Part shown: one piece after another, positions 53,022-61,501 of the stretch
Position numbering within the stretch: the stretch's first letter is position 1
Layout of the letters: every line of letters starts with the position of its first letter
Assembly (NCBI GenBank): GCA_900541555.1
Contig: UQKE01000007.1
Span: 3,774-67,773, forward strand
Length of the DNA: 64,000 nucleotides
Direction of reading: 5' to 3'
Origin: an uncultured Porphyromonadaceae bacterium
GTDB taxonomy: Bacteria > Bacteroidota > Bacteroidia > Bacteroidales > Muribaculaceae
Translations under genes and position numbers: made by a program
The notes under the pieces: model-generated
What the model saw: only the letters and a program-made list of their open reading frames with translations
Database searches by the model: none
Told to the model about the DNA's origin: nothing

Positions 53022-54401
53022 TTATTTCGTGATGTAAAAATTGTGGTAATCCGAACGCGGAGCCAAATCTTCTTGCGTTTCCTCGTCGTAGATCAAAATG
53101 TAAAATTTCAAATCCGTGCGGCCCGACGAAAGATGCAGTTCTTCGTATGGCATAAACAATTGGAAATCTTTGAAGCGCGTGTTTTCATACTTCGGGACAA
53201 AAGTTTCGCTGAAAGCCACTTGCCCGTCCGGCGTACTATAGTTGTCGTTATAATCTTCCAATCGGTTGCCATCTTGATAGAAAAAGTAGGCAGCGCAACG
53301 GCCGGTTCGGTTCAACATGTTATTGACCGTGAATTTCACATGGATCAGCATGCCCTTCCGCCCATTCTCCCATTGGTCGTAGTCCACCCACACTTCCTCG
53401 ATTTCTCCGGAACGCGAAATGGCAGAAGCGGCTTGCGTTATGTCGATGCGCACTTCCCTGCTGCCTGCTTGCACTTTCATATAGTCGCTGCGCGAAGATC
53501 CTGTCGTGTTTGGCTCGCACGAGAGCGTAAAGCTCCCGTCGCTTCGGCTTGAGATGCTGCACCACGTCGGCACGCCCCACGTAGTCCACGACCCTCCGTT
53601 GGTCGACACATAAAACGTCTCCGACCCTCCGGTTGCAGGGAATGTCGAGGAAACGGCTGTTTTATTGTCCACCGTCAGATAAGAAGCTTCTGTCGATTTC
53701 GAATAAAGCGTGAATGAGGTGCTGCAAATACAATACCCGTTGTACCACACCTCATAACGATACCTGCCCGGGACATAAGCCCCTCCGTTCTTGTTGCCCC
53801 AGCCGCTTACATTCGCCGTATTTTCGCCCGGGTGCACAGTCATGCGAAACGAGCTGGTGTATCCCGAAGGTGACGAACTTCCCGACATCAAGGTCTCGTT
53901 TGGATCGTATATTTTATAGTAGAACGTTTCTTCGTGGGATGTCGACGAAAGCCCTTCATACGTCAATCGCGGCATCAAATAATAAATGTCGGAAGCATAC
54001 AGCGTCGCTCCATACGGATCCAGCACATTGTCGTCGTAATCTTCATTGCGGAAATCCACGCGCGTGATGCGAATATTTCCCGTTTGCCGATTTTCCCTGC
54101 GACGGTTTTCCCGCTCGCGGTCGCGTTGGCGCTGCTCCTCGCGCTGGCGTTGCCTTGCAATTTGTTGGTCGCAAGCACGAATGCGCGCGTCGAGATTGTT
54201 GTTCTTAGGTTTGTCGGGACAAGCTTTTGCCGCAGCATAACGGCGTTTGGCTTTGTCATACTGCCCTTGCTGATACAGCGATTCTGCCTCATTGTAATTT
54301 CTCGTATAGCAACTTTGAGCCGACGCGCCCATTGCCACAATGCACAATGAAACTGCCAGCAGCAATCTCTTCCATTCCGATTTAACCTTGTTAGAATCCA
54401 T
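53022..54401 (-). CDS. Secreted protein with TPR-like start, charged coil and BACON domain
   Basis: 459 aa with a signal peptide ending MGASAQ. Residues about 30-75 have a TPR-like NYNEAESLYQQGQYDKAKRRYAAAK. A run of R/Q/E residues (about 80-105) is a likely single helix. A middle beta domain follows, then a BACON domain (VSSTFPATGGSETFYVSTNGG, WCSISSRSDGSFTLSCEPN, VRIDITQAAS), a fold usually linked to carbohydrate or mucin binding. The C-terminal domain (VWVDYDQWENGRKGMLIHVKFTVNN) is unrecognised. It converges on the flippase gene with 11 nt between stops. A TACCTTTG -7 box lies at 54431-54438. Confidence 0.72.
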   Translation of the reverse strand: MDSNKVKSEWKRLLLAVSLCIVAMGASAQSCYTRNYNEAESLYQQGQYDKAKRRYAAAKACPDKPKNNNLDARIRACDQQIARQRQREEQRQRDRERENRRRENRQTGNIRITRVDFRNEDYDDNVLDPYGATLYASDIYYLMPRLTYEGLSSTSHEETFYYKIYDPNETLMSGSSSPSGYTSSFRMTVHPGENTANVSGWGNKNGGAYVPGRYRYEVWYNGYCICSTSFTLYSKSTEASYLTVDNKTAVSSTFPATGGSETFYVSTNGGSWTTWGVPTWCSISSRSDGSFTLSCEPNTTGSSRSDYMKVQAGSREVRIDITQAASAISRSGEIEEVWVDYDQWENGRKGMLIHVKFTVNNMLNRTGRCAAYFFYQDGNRLEDYNDNYSTPDGQVAFSETFVPKYENTRFKDFQLFMPYEELHLSSGRTDLKFYILIYDEETQEDLAPRSDYHNFYITK

Positions 54402-54430
54402 ATCGCGATATTATATTGCTTACTTTAACA

Positions 54431-54438
54431 CAAAGGTA
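54431..54438 (-). promoter_or_regulatory. -7 box for the BACON-protein gene
   Basis: TACCTTTG on the minus strand, 30 nt before the ATG at 54401, in the 144-bp region divergent to rlmN. Confidence 0.5.
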
Positions 54439-54515
54439 CGTTTTTCAACCAATTCAAACACATACATCTCCTCATTTTTTTAATCGCACCCAATTATCCT
54501 TACAAAATATTTGCG

Positions 54516-54523
54516 TAATTTTG
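54516..54523 (+). promoter_or_regulatory. -7 box for rlmN
   Basis: TAATTTTG, 22 nt before ATG 54546. Confidence 0.5.
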
Positions 54524-54545
54524 TTTCCCTTTTCATTGAACGAAC

Positions 54546-55586
54546 ATGGATGGAACGCAGAAAATACCGCTCTTGGGAATGACACCCGACGATTTGGCCG
54601 TCGTTGCGGCCAACATGGGATTGCCCCGTTTCGCCGCCAAGCAAATTGCACAATGGATTTACGAAAAGCGTGCGTGCGAAATCGACGAAATGACCAACCT
54701 TTCGAAAATAGCTCGCAAAAAGCTCAACGAACGCTACGTCGTGGGGCGCACTGCACCGGCCAATGCCTGCAAAAGCGCCGACGGCACAGTGAAATACCTT
54801 TTCGAAACTTCCGGAGGGCAAATGGTAGAAAGCGTATTCATCCCCGATGCCGATCGCGCCACGCTTTGCGTTTCCTCCCAAGCAGGATGCAAAATGGGTT
54901 GTAAATTTTGCATGACCGGCAAACAAGGATTCCACGGCAACCTCTCAGCTGCCGAAATTCTCAACCAAATTTTCAGCATACCGGAATCCCAATCGCTCAC
55001 CAACATCGTGTTCATGGGCATGGGAGAACCCACCGACAATTTGACGGAGGTGCTCAAAGCCATCGCCGTGCTGACGAAAAAATGGGGATTGGCATGGAGT
55101 CCGAAACGCGTCACTGTGTCGTCGGTTGGAAAATTGCCAGAGTTGAAAATGCTTGTCGAGCAGACCGACGTGCATATCGCCGTCAGCCTTCACTCGCCGT
55201 TCCACGACGAACGCGCCTCGCTAATGCCACTCGAACGGGCATACCCGATTGAACGCATTTTAAAGATGCTGCGCAATTACGATTTCTCCCACCAACGCCG
55301 CTTGTCGGTGGAATACATCATGTGGCATCGCCTGAACGACGACATGCGCCACGCTGATGCCCTTGCCAAGCTCCTCGACGGGATGAAAGCGCGCGTCAAC
55401 TTGATACGATTCCACGCAATTCCCGAAGTGCCGCTCCGCACTTCCGACGAAAAAGACATGGTTGCCTTTCGCGACCGGCTCAACGAAAAAGGCATCCTCT
55501 GCACCATCCGCCGCTCGCGCGGCGAAGACATCATGGCCGCGTGCGGAATGCTTGCAGGAAAAAACTTGAAACACCCCCAACCATAA
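54546..55586 (+). CDS. rlmN: Dual-specificity RNA methyltransferase RlmN
   Basis: 346 aa radical-SAM enzyme that methylates C2 of A2503 in 23S rRNA and A37 in some tRNAs. The iron-sulfur cluster cysteines are CKMGCKFC (Cys115, 119, 122), the glycine-rich SAM loop is FMGMGEPTDN, and the C-terminal GEDIMAACGML carries the resolving cysteine (about Cys333). The N-terminal MDGTQKIPLLGMTPDDL and helical RNA-binding domain are normal. The secreted nuclease gene begins 26 nt downstream and may be co-transcribed. Confidence 0.96.
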   Translation: MDGTQKIPLLGMTPDDLAVVAANMGLPRFAAKQIAQWIYEKRACEIDEMTNLSKIARKKLNERYVVGRTAPANACKSADGTVKYLFETSGGQMVESVFIPDADRATLCVSSQAGCKMGCKFCMTGKQGFHGNLSAAEILNQIFSIPESQSLTNIVFMGMGEPTDNLTEVLKAIAVLTKKWGLAWSPKRVTVSSVGKLPELKMLVEQTDVHIAVSLHSPFHDERASLMPLERAYPIERILKMLRNYDFSHQRRLSVEYIMWHRLNDDMRHADALAKLLDGMKARVNLIRFHAIPEVPLRTSDEKDMVAFRDRLNEKGILCTIRRSRGEDIMAACGMLAGKNLKHPQP

Positions 55587-55612
55587 CGAATAACATAAAA
55601 AAAACGACTTAT

Positions 55613-58027
55613 ATGGCTTCGATTGTCAAAAAACTGTTTTCATTCGCATTGCTGCTGAGCCTCGCTCTCGCCTCGCTCTCGGCACAAGAACCGCAAGGCT
55701 ACTACCAAAGCGCCGAAGGCTTGAAACAAAAAGCCTTGTTGCAAGAACTTTGCGACATTGTCGGACCGCACACCCAATTAAGCTACAAAGAAGTGTGGTC
55801 GGCCTACTACGACACTGACATACGTCCCGGCACGTCCGACCGAATTTGGGATATGTATTCTTCCACTTCCGATTTCAGAGTTGGCGACGACCAATGCGGA
55901 AACTACACGAAAGAAGGCGTTTGCTACAATCGCGAACATTCCATGCCGAAAAGCTGGTTCAACGATGCATACCCAATGTACTCCGACGTGTTCCACCTTT
56001 ACCCCACCGACGGCTATGTCAACGGCAGAAGGAGCAATTTCCCATTCGGGGAAACCGACGGCGAGACATACACCTCCAACGGAGGTACAAGCAAAGTGGG
56101 ATCCTGCACCTTTTCGGGATATTCCGGCACAGTGTTTGAACCGGCCGACGAATACAAAGGCGACTTTGCCCGCACTTATTTCTACATGGCGGCATGCTAC
56201 AACGACCGCATTTCCTCTTGGAGCAGCCCGATGCTTGCCGGCAACAACTACCCGTGCTACACGACATGGGCCGTCAACCTTCTGCTGAAATGGAACGAAC
56301 AAGACCCCGTGAGCCAAAAAGAAATCGATCGCAACAACGCCATCTATAAAATCCAACACAACCGCAACCCTTTCATCGACCATCCCGAACTGGCCGACCA
56401 CATCTGGGGCGACAAAAAGAATATCGGATGGACGCCGGGCGGCGCAGTGGCTCCCGACATCATCACACCGGTCGACGGCACGACTGTCGACTTCGGCACT
56501 ATGGCCGTGGGAAGGAGCGTATCCAAGTCGATTGAAATCAAAGCGGAAGGGCTCACCTCCGATGTCACGATTTCCGTGACGGGCAACGGATTCTCCGCGT
56601 CCTCGTCGCGCATCGCGGCCTCTTCCGCCAACAACGGCACGACGCTCCAATTGCAATTCACGGCTGCTGCATCCGGAAACGCCACAGGCACGCTCACGCT
56701 TTCAAGCGGCGAAGCGTCGTCGACAGTATCGCTCAAAGCGCAAGCGGTCGACGGCATTCCGGCTCTTCCTGCCACCAACGTCACGTCCAAATCGTTCACG
56801 GCAAATTGGATCGACATCGACAACGACGGCAGCAATTACACGCTTTTCGTCTACTATGAAGACGGAACAACGTTGCTCCCCTCCTATCCGGTGGAAGTGG
56901 CGGCATCGGCGCAACACCACGACGTCGCAGGGCTCGACTATTCGACCACCTATAAATATTCTTTGAAAAACGCTTCGGGACAAACCTCCAACACCGTCAG
57001 CGTGCTCACAGCCGACATCTATCGCGCCATCGAAATTGAAACGCCCGACGGAGGCCTCACATTCTCTGCCACCCCCGACGAAGCATCACAACCGAAAACA
57101 GTAACCGTCTATGCTGAAAATGTCGAAGAAGACATGATCGCAGTGAAGGTCACCGGCGGTTTCCAAATCAGCGAAAACAAAACCGACTGGACGTCCGAAC
57201 TCAACATCGACACGCGCGATGCCGAGCAGTTTGGCGTTGCGCTCTACGTGCGCATGCCGGCAATGCCCGCCGGAAGCCACGATGGAATCTTGTCGGCATC
57301 GACTGCCACCCTCGAAAGTCCGGAAATAGAAATTTCGGGAACGTCGGTAGCGCCGGTCACTTTCTTTGAAGATTTCGAGGCCGAAACCTCCAAACCCAAC
57401 AATTATGACGGCATAGATGAGTACGAAGGCAATGCCTGCCGTTGGAATTTGGTTGATGCCGGCATTTGCAACCGCTCCGGCGACAAGAAAAACGGCCGGC
57501 AAGCCGTCTGCACAGGCAAAGGAGAAACAGGCACGCTCACGATGCTCGACGACAAGCAAGACGGAGCAGGCGTATTCTCATTCCATGCCGCGCCTTTTGG
57601 CGACGACGAAGAAGCTCGCGTCGAACTTTCCTATTCAACCGATGGAGGAAGCCGATGGACCACGCTCGAATCGTTCTCCATAGCTGCCTCGTTCCTGAGC
57701 GAATACTCCACCAATGTGAACATTTCCGGCCCGATTCGCTTCCGACTTTCGCAAACAAGCGGAGAGCGTCTGAACATCGACGACATCCAAATCACGGCTT
57801 ACAGCAGTTCTGCCGTTGAAATGACAACTGCCTGCACATGGGACGCCGTTTGCCGCAACGGGCATATTGAAATTACGACCGAATCAGCAGCCGAAATTTT
57901 CATTTATTCCATCGATGCACGGCAAGTGTTCGGAGCTACGGTCGACGGTTCTGCATCGGTAGCACTCCCCGACGGCTACTATATCGTAGTCAACGGCAAC
58001 GACAGCCGGAAAGTGATTGTCAAATAA
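55613..58027 (+). CDS. Secreted endonuclease I-family nuclease with C-terminal beta domains
   Basis: 804 aa from ATG 55613 (MASIVKKLFSFALLLSLALASLSAQ signal). Residues about 30-260 are an endonuclease I (EndA/NucM-like) domain with the catalytic NREHSMPKSWF and DVFHLYPTDGYVNGRRSN, a beta-beta-alpha metal nuclease fold that degrades DNA and sometimes RNA. Then come a choice-of-anchor-like beta domain, a fibronectin-III-like domain (ALPATNVTSKSFTANWIDIDNDGSNYTLFVYY), another anchor-type domain and a tail EIFIYSIDARQVF then LPDGYYIVVNGNDSRKVIVK, similar to type IX sorting domains. It probably works outside the cell on environmental DNA. Confidence 0.85.
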   Translation: MASIVKKLFSFALLLSLALASLSAQEPQGYYQSAEGLKQKALLQELCDIVGPHTQLSYKEVWSAYYDTDIRPGTSDRIWDMYSSTSDFRVGDDQCGNYTKEGVCYNREHSMPKSWFNDAYPMYSDVFHLYPTDGYVNGRRSNFPFGETDGETYTSNGGTSKVGSCTFSGYSGTVFEPADEYKGDFARTYFYMAACYNDRISSWSSPMLAGNNYPCYTTWAVNLLLKWNEQDPVSQKEIDRNNAIYKIQHNRNPFIDHPELADHIWGDKKNIGWTPGGAVAPDIITPVDGTTVDFGTMAVGRSVSKSIEIKAEGLTSDVTISVTGNGFSASSSRIAASSANNGTTLQLQFTAAASGNATGTLTLSSGEASSTVSLKAQAVDGIPALPATNVTSKSFTANWIDIDNDGSNYTLFVYYEDGTTLLPSYPVEVAASAQHHDVAGLDYSTTYKYSLKNASGQTSNTVSVLTADIYRAIEIETPDGGLTFSATPDEASQPKTVTVYAENVEEDMIAVKVTGGFQISENKTDWTSELNIDTRDAEQFGVALYVRMPAMPAGSHDGILSASTATLESPEIEISGTSVAPVTFFEDFEAETSKPNNYDGIDEYEGNACRWNLVDAGICNRSGDKKNGRQAVCTGKGETGTLTMLDDKQDGAGVFSFHAAPFGDDEEARVELSYSTDGGSRWTTLESFSIAASFLSEYSTNVNISGPIRFRLSQTSGERLNIDDIQITAYSSSAVEMTTACTWDAVCRNGHIEITTESAAEIFIYSIDARQVFGATVDGSASVALPDGYYIVVNGNDSRKVIVK

Positions 58028-58040
58028 AAAACACACGCCA

Positions 58041-58117
58041 GAAAGCGTTTCGCTTTCCAACCTTTGACACACTCCCTTGTCAACGTGCAAAGCACGCGGG
58101 CAAGGGAGTAGTTTTTT
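58041..58117 (+). terminator. Two hairpins ending the nuclease transcript
   Basis: GAAAGCG-ttt-CGCTTTC at 58041-58057 is followed by a long hairpin, ACTCCCTTG (58071-58079) against CAAGGGAGT (58101-58109) with an inner CGTGC-aaa-GCACG, and a T-run to 58117. The second is an intrinsic terminator with an unusually elaborate stem. Confidence 0.8.
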
Positions 58118-58252
58118 CCTTCAAAAGTTTTTCCGCAGGAAAAACAGAGGGATTCAATGTTGGTTGAGAGTTGAGAGTTTATGGTTGAGAGAACTGCGAA
58201 GTTGGCAAACACGCAATGAAATTTGTGTGCGGTTGATGCGGTGTAGCAATGT

Positions 58253-58376
58253 CCTCCTCTGCCGCGCAAAGCGCGGATAGGGGAGGTGCCGTAGGCGGAG
58301 GGGTTAGGCAAGAATCAACGTTGCAATTTCACAAACTTTTCTACTTTCAACCTCACAGAAAAGCCGCTTCGCGGCT
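58253..58376. repeat. Palindromic intergenic element (REP-like)
   Basis: CCTCCTCT with an adjoining CCGCGC-aaa-GCGCGG core and GGGAGG forms a hairpin at 58253-58286, followed by a G-rich GGCGGAGGGG and by AGCCGC-ttc-GCGGCT at 58362-58376. Palindromes with GC stems and A/T loops outside genes resemble REP-type elements. Whether it is repeated elsewhere in the genome cannot be seen in this window. The rest of 58118-58490 has no supported frame. Confidence 0.5.
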
Positions 58377-58490
58377 GGCGGGTCACCCCCTCCGGTCGCA
58401 ATGCGGATTTGAAACGCTACAATTTTCCCACCTTACAAGTTAATAAACTTGCAAAATTCATTTATTTTCTTGCATTTTCAAGAAAATTGT

Positions 58491-58522
58491 TTGCTCACGC
58501 CAAAATATTTGCATAAATTTGT
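58491..58522 (+). promoter_or_regulatory. Promoter of the 976-aa secreted protein gene
   Basis: TTTG at 58491-58494, a 20-bp spacer and TAAATTTG at 58515-58522, 33 nt before the ATG. Confidence 0.72.
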
Positions 58523-58555
58523 AAATCAATCCTTACGAAACAAAACCATTTTCTT

Positions 58556-61486
58556 ATGAAAACTCCAATTTTAGCTATCATTTTTGCCATTGCGGGAACA
58601 ATGGCCGCGCAGGCGCAAACAGCTCCGCCATGCGATTTTCAATTCACCTCGGAAGATGAATTTGCAAAATGGACCGTAATCGACGGCAATCCCTCCGACT
58701 CCCCCGTCGTTTGGGAATGGAGCGGCGACGATGCAAGCATTGATTCTAGCGACGAAGCCGCCGACGATTGGCTGATTTCGCCGGCCATCTCGCTCGAAGC
58801 CGGCGAAACTTATGCCATAACCTTTGTAGCTTGGTCAGGATTTAACAATACACATAAATTCGACATTACTGTCGGACAAGAAGCCTCCATTGCAGGACAA
58901 ACTGCCATCCTATCGACAGAAGACGATTTCAGCAGCACCGATGACACCGAAATTCCTGCCACTTTCACCCCGCAAGAAAGCGGCATCTACTATTTTGGCT
59001 TCCACTGCACAAGCGAATGTGGATATTACAATCACATATTGCGCGTGTCGAGCATGTCGATCATCGGGCAATCAGATTTGCCCGAATACCCCACGCATGT
59101 GACCAACTTGACAGCCGAAGCCGGCGCAAACGGGAAAATGGAAGTCACGCTGACATGGACATGGCCTTCTACCAACAGCGAAGGAGGCGCATTGTCGCAA
59201 CTTTCCGGCGCACGAATCGAGCGCATGGACAACAGCAGCATCTGGAATAGCTATGAAACCATCGCCACCGTCGAAGGCGCTACAATCGGCGGACAAGGCT
59301 CTTATGTCGACAGCAATATTCCTGCGGCCGGACCGTATTCCTATCGTGTGACGGCATTTTCTGCCGACGGCGACGCGCAGGGCGGATATGCCCCGACAGC
59401 CTCCGTGGAATGGGTTGGCGAAGACACGCCGATGCCGGTGGGCAATCTGACGGCTGTCGCATCCGGCGACAATGCCATCGTCAATTTCACTGCCCCGACG
59501 GCAGGCGTCAATGGCGGATACATCAATTTGGATGCCATCACCTATAAAATCGAGCGTAAATCGGGCTATTCGTCTACTGTCGTAGAGGAAGCCTACTCCG
59601 GCACGCTTCCCTACACCGATACCGGCATTGCCGAAACCGGCAGCTACACCTATGCCGTCACCGCCATATCGGCGACAGGTGGCGAAAGCGAAACAGTCGA
59701 ATCTGCCGCAGTCGTGGCAGGTCCGGCATTCACGACGCCCTACGAAGCCGACTTGTCGAACGCAGACGAAGCCTCGCTTTTCTCGTTTATCAATGCCAAT
59801 CAAGACAGCTATGAATGGAGATATAGCAGCTACTCCGGCGTCATTTCATATTTCGGCGGCAGCGAAGCCGACGACTACGCCGCAACGCCGCGCATCCGCA
59901 TGGAAGCCGGAAAGCCCTATCGCGTCACCGTCACAGCCCGCCTGAACTCATACCGTAGCGTCACGGAGGACGACTACAAAACCATTTCCGCCAATGTCGG
60001 AAATGCGCCCACTGCCGAAGCCATGACACAATCGGGAGAAAGCGTCGTCGTCATGACCGACAATGAGCAAGACTACGCATTCACAACCTCTGTTGCCGCC
60101 GACGGCGACTACTACATCGGCATCCGCGTGTTCGGACATTCCAACACAAACGACATTTACCTCACATACATCAAAGTGGAAGAAATTCCAACCGCTCCGG
60201 CTTCAATTGCCGACCTGACGGCTATTCGCGCCGACAATGGCGCATTGGCAGCAACAGTGGCGTGGACCAACCCGACTGTCGACAATGCAGGAAATCCGCT
60301 TGCTGAAATAACCAAATACGAAATATACCGCAACGAAACCGAACTCGTGCATTCGCAATCCGATGTTGTTCCGGGCTCGCAAGCGACATTCACCGACAAC
60401 ACCATCACAGAAGCAGGCGTGTATAGCTACACCGTGCGCCTCTATCTTGGAGAAAACCACAGCGACACTTCCGTCGAAACGGAATGGGTGGGCTTCGACA
60501 CGCCGGCGGCCATTGCCGAAGTGGTGGCAACCGCTTCCGATTCGCAAGTGTCGTTGACGTTCGATGCGCCTGTCGAAGGCGTGCATGGCGGATTCGTTGA
60601 AACGGACGGCATGGGATATGCCATCACGCGAAACGGCGAAACAATCGAAACTCTCTACACGGGTGCACTTCCCTACATCGACAATGTGCCCGAATTGGGC
60701 GTTTACGTCTACACCGTGGCAGCCGTCACTCCTTCCGGATTGTCAAGCGAGCCAACCGAATCCAACAGCGTGACGGCGGGCGATGCCATGAACACGCCCT
60801 ACGAAGCCGATTTCAGCGTCGACGGAACTGATTTTGACTTGATGAGCACATTCGACGGAAACGAAGATGGCAGCACTTGGAGTTATAGCAGATACGACGA
60901 AGCCGTTCAAATATCGTCGAGCAAAAACGACAAGGGAGACTGGCTGTTCACGCCACGTTTGAACCTGTCCAACGAATACCGCTACAAGTTGACCGTTGCC
61001 GCGTCGCTTTCTCGCGCATGGGACGAAGACGACTATACGACCGTCAACGTCTATGTCGGCGAATCCGACACGCCCGAAGGGCAAACGCCGATAGGCAGCT
61101 TCACCATCGACAGTGCTATGGGAACAAACTACGAGTTTGACATCGAGCTGGGCGAATCTGGCAAAATGCGCATCGGCTTGCAAGAAATGGGGAATAACGA
61201 TAGAACCTATGTCAATATTCATTCCATTTCCGTCATCGAAGCAGGCACAAGCAGCGTGGCAGCAATCGAAGCCGGCAGCATGTTCCGCTACGACCGCGCA
61301 ACGCAAACGATTGCATGTCCTGCCGTCGACGGCCGCCTTTCGGTTGTCAACGCAGCAGGCGTGGAGATGCTCAACTGCCACGCGACAGAAGCATCCGTCA
61401 ACGTCGGATCGCTTCCTGCCGGACTGTACATAGCCGTGTTTACAAACCGCGACGGCAACATCGACAAATTGAAATTCATCAAATAA
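58556..61486 (+). CDS. Large secreted multi-domain adhesin-like protein
   Basis: 976 aa with a signal peptide ending AAQAQ. Three choice-of-anchor-J / cleaved-adhesin-like domains, recognisable by DDWLISPAISLEAGETYAITF, DYAATPRIRMEAGKPYRVTV and GDWLFTPRLNLSNEYRYKLTV, alternate with fibronectin-III-like modules (for example HVTNLTAEAGANGKMEVTLTWTWP and SIADLTAIRADNGALAATVAWTNP). The end RLSVVNAAGVEML then SLPAGLYIAVFTNRDGNIDKLKFIK resembles a type A type-IX sorting domain. The repeats arose by internal duplication. Probably a surface-exposed binding or matrix protein; no enzyme motif is seen. The 788-aa gene follows after 15 nt. Confidence 0.75.
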   Translation: MKTPILAIIFAIAGTMAAQAQTAPPCDFQFTSEDEFAKWTVIDGNPSDSPVVWEWSGDDASIDSSDEAADDWLISPAISLEAGETYAITFVAWSGFNNTHKFDITVGQEASIAGQTAILSTEDDFSSTDDTEIPATFTPQESGIYYFGFHCTSECGYYNHILRVSSMSIIGQSDLPEYPTHVTNLTAEAGANGKMEVTLTWTWPSTNSEGGALSQLSGARIERMDNSSIWNSYETIATVEGATIGGQGSYVDSNIPAAGPYSYRVTAFSADGDAQGGYAPTASVEWVGEDTPMPVGNLTAVASGDNAIVNFTAPTAGVNGGYINLDAITYKIERKSGYSSTVVEEAYSGTLPYTDTGIAETGSYTYAVTAISATGGESETVESAAVVAGPAFTTPYEADLSNADEASLFSFINANQDSYEWRYSSYSGVISYFGGSEADDYAATPRIRMEAGKPYRVTVTARLNSYRSVTEDDYKTISANVGNAPTAEAMTQSGESVVVMTDNEQDYAFTTSVAADGDYYIGIRVFGHSNTNDIYLTYIKVEEIPTAPASIADLTAIRADNGALAATVAWTNPTVDNAGNPLAEITKYEIYRNETELVHSQSDVVPGSQATFTDNTITEAGVYSYTVRLYLGENHSDTSVETEWVGFDTPAAIAEVVATASDSQVSLTFDAPVEGVHGGFVETDGMGYAITRNGETIETLYTGALPYIDNVPELGVYVYTVAAVTPSGLSSEPTESNSVTAGDAMNTPYEADFSVDGTDFDLMSTFDGNEDGSTWSYSRYDEAVQISSSKNDKGDWLFTPRLNLSNEYRYKLTVAASLSRAWDEDDYTTVNVYVGESDTPEGQTPIGSFTIDSAMGTNYEFDIELGESGKMRIGLQEMGNNDRTYVNIHSISVIEAGTSSVAAIEAGSMFRYDRATQTIACPAVDGRLSVVNAAGVEMLNCHATEASVNVGSLPAGLYIAVFTNRDGNIDKLKFIK

Positions 61487-61501
61487 AAGGAGACTCTCGT
61501 C

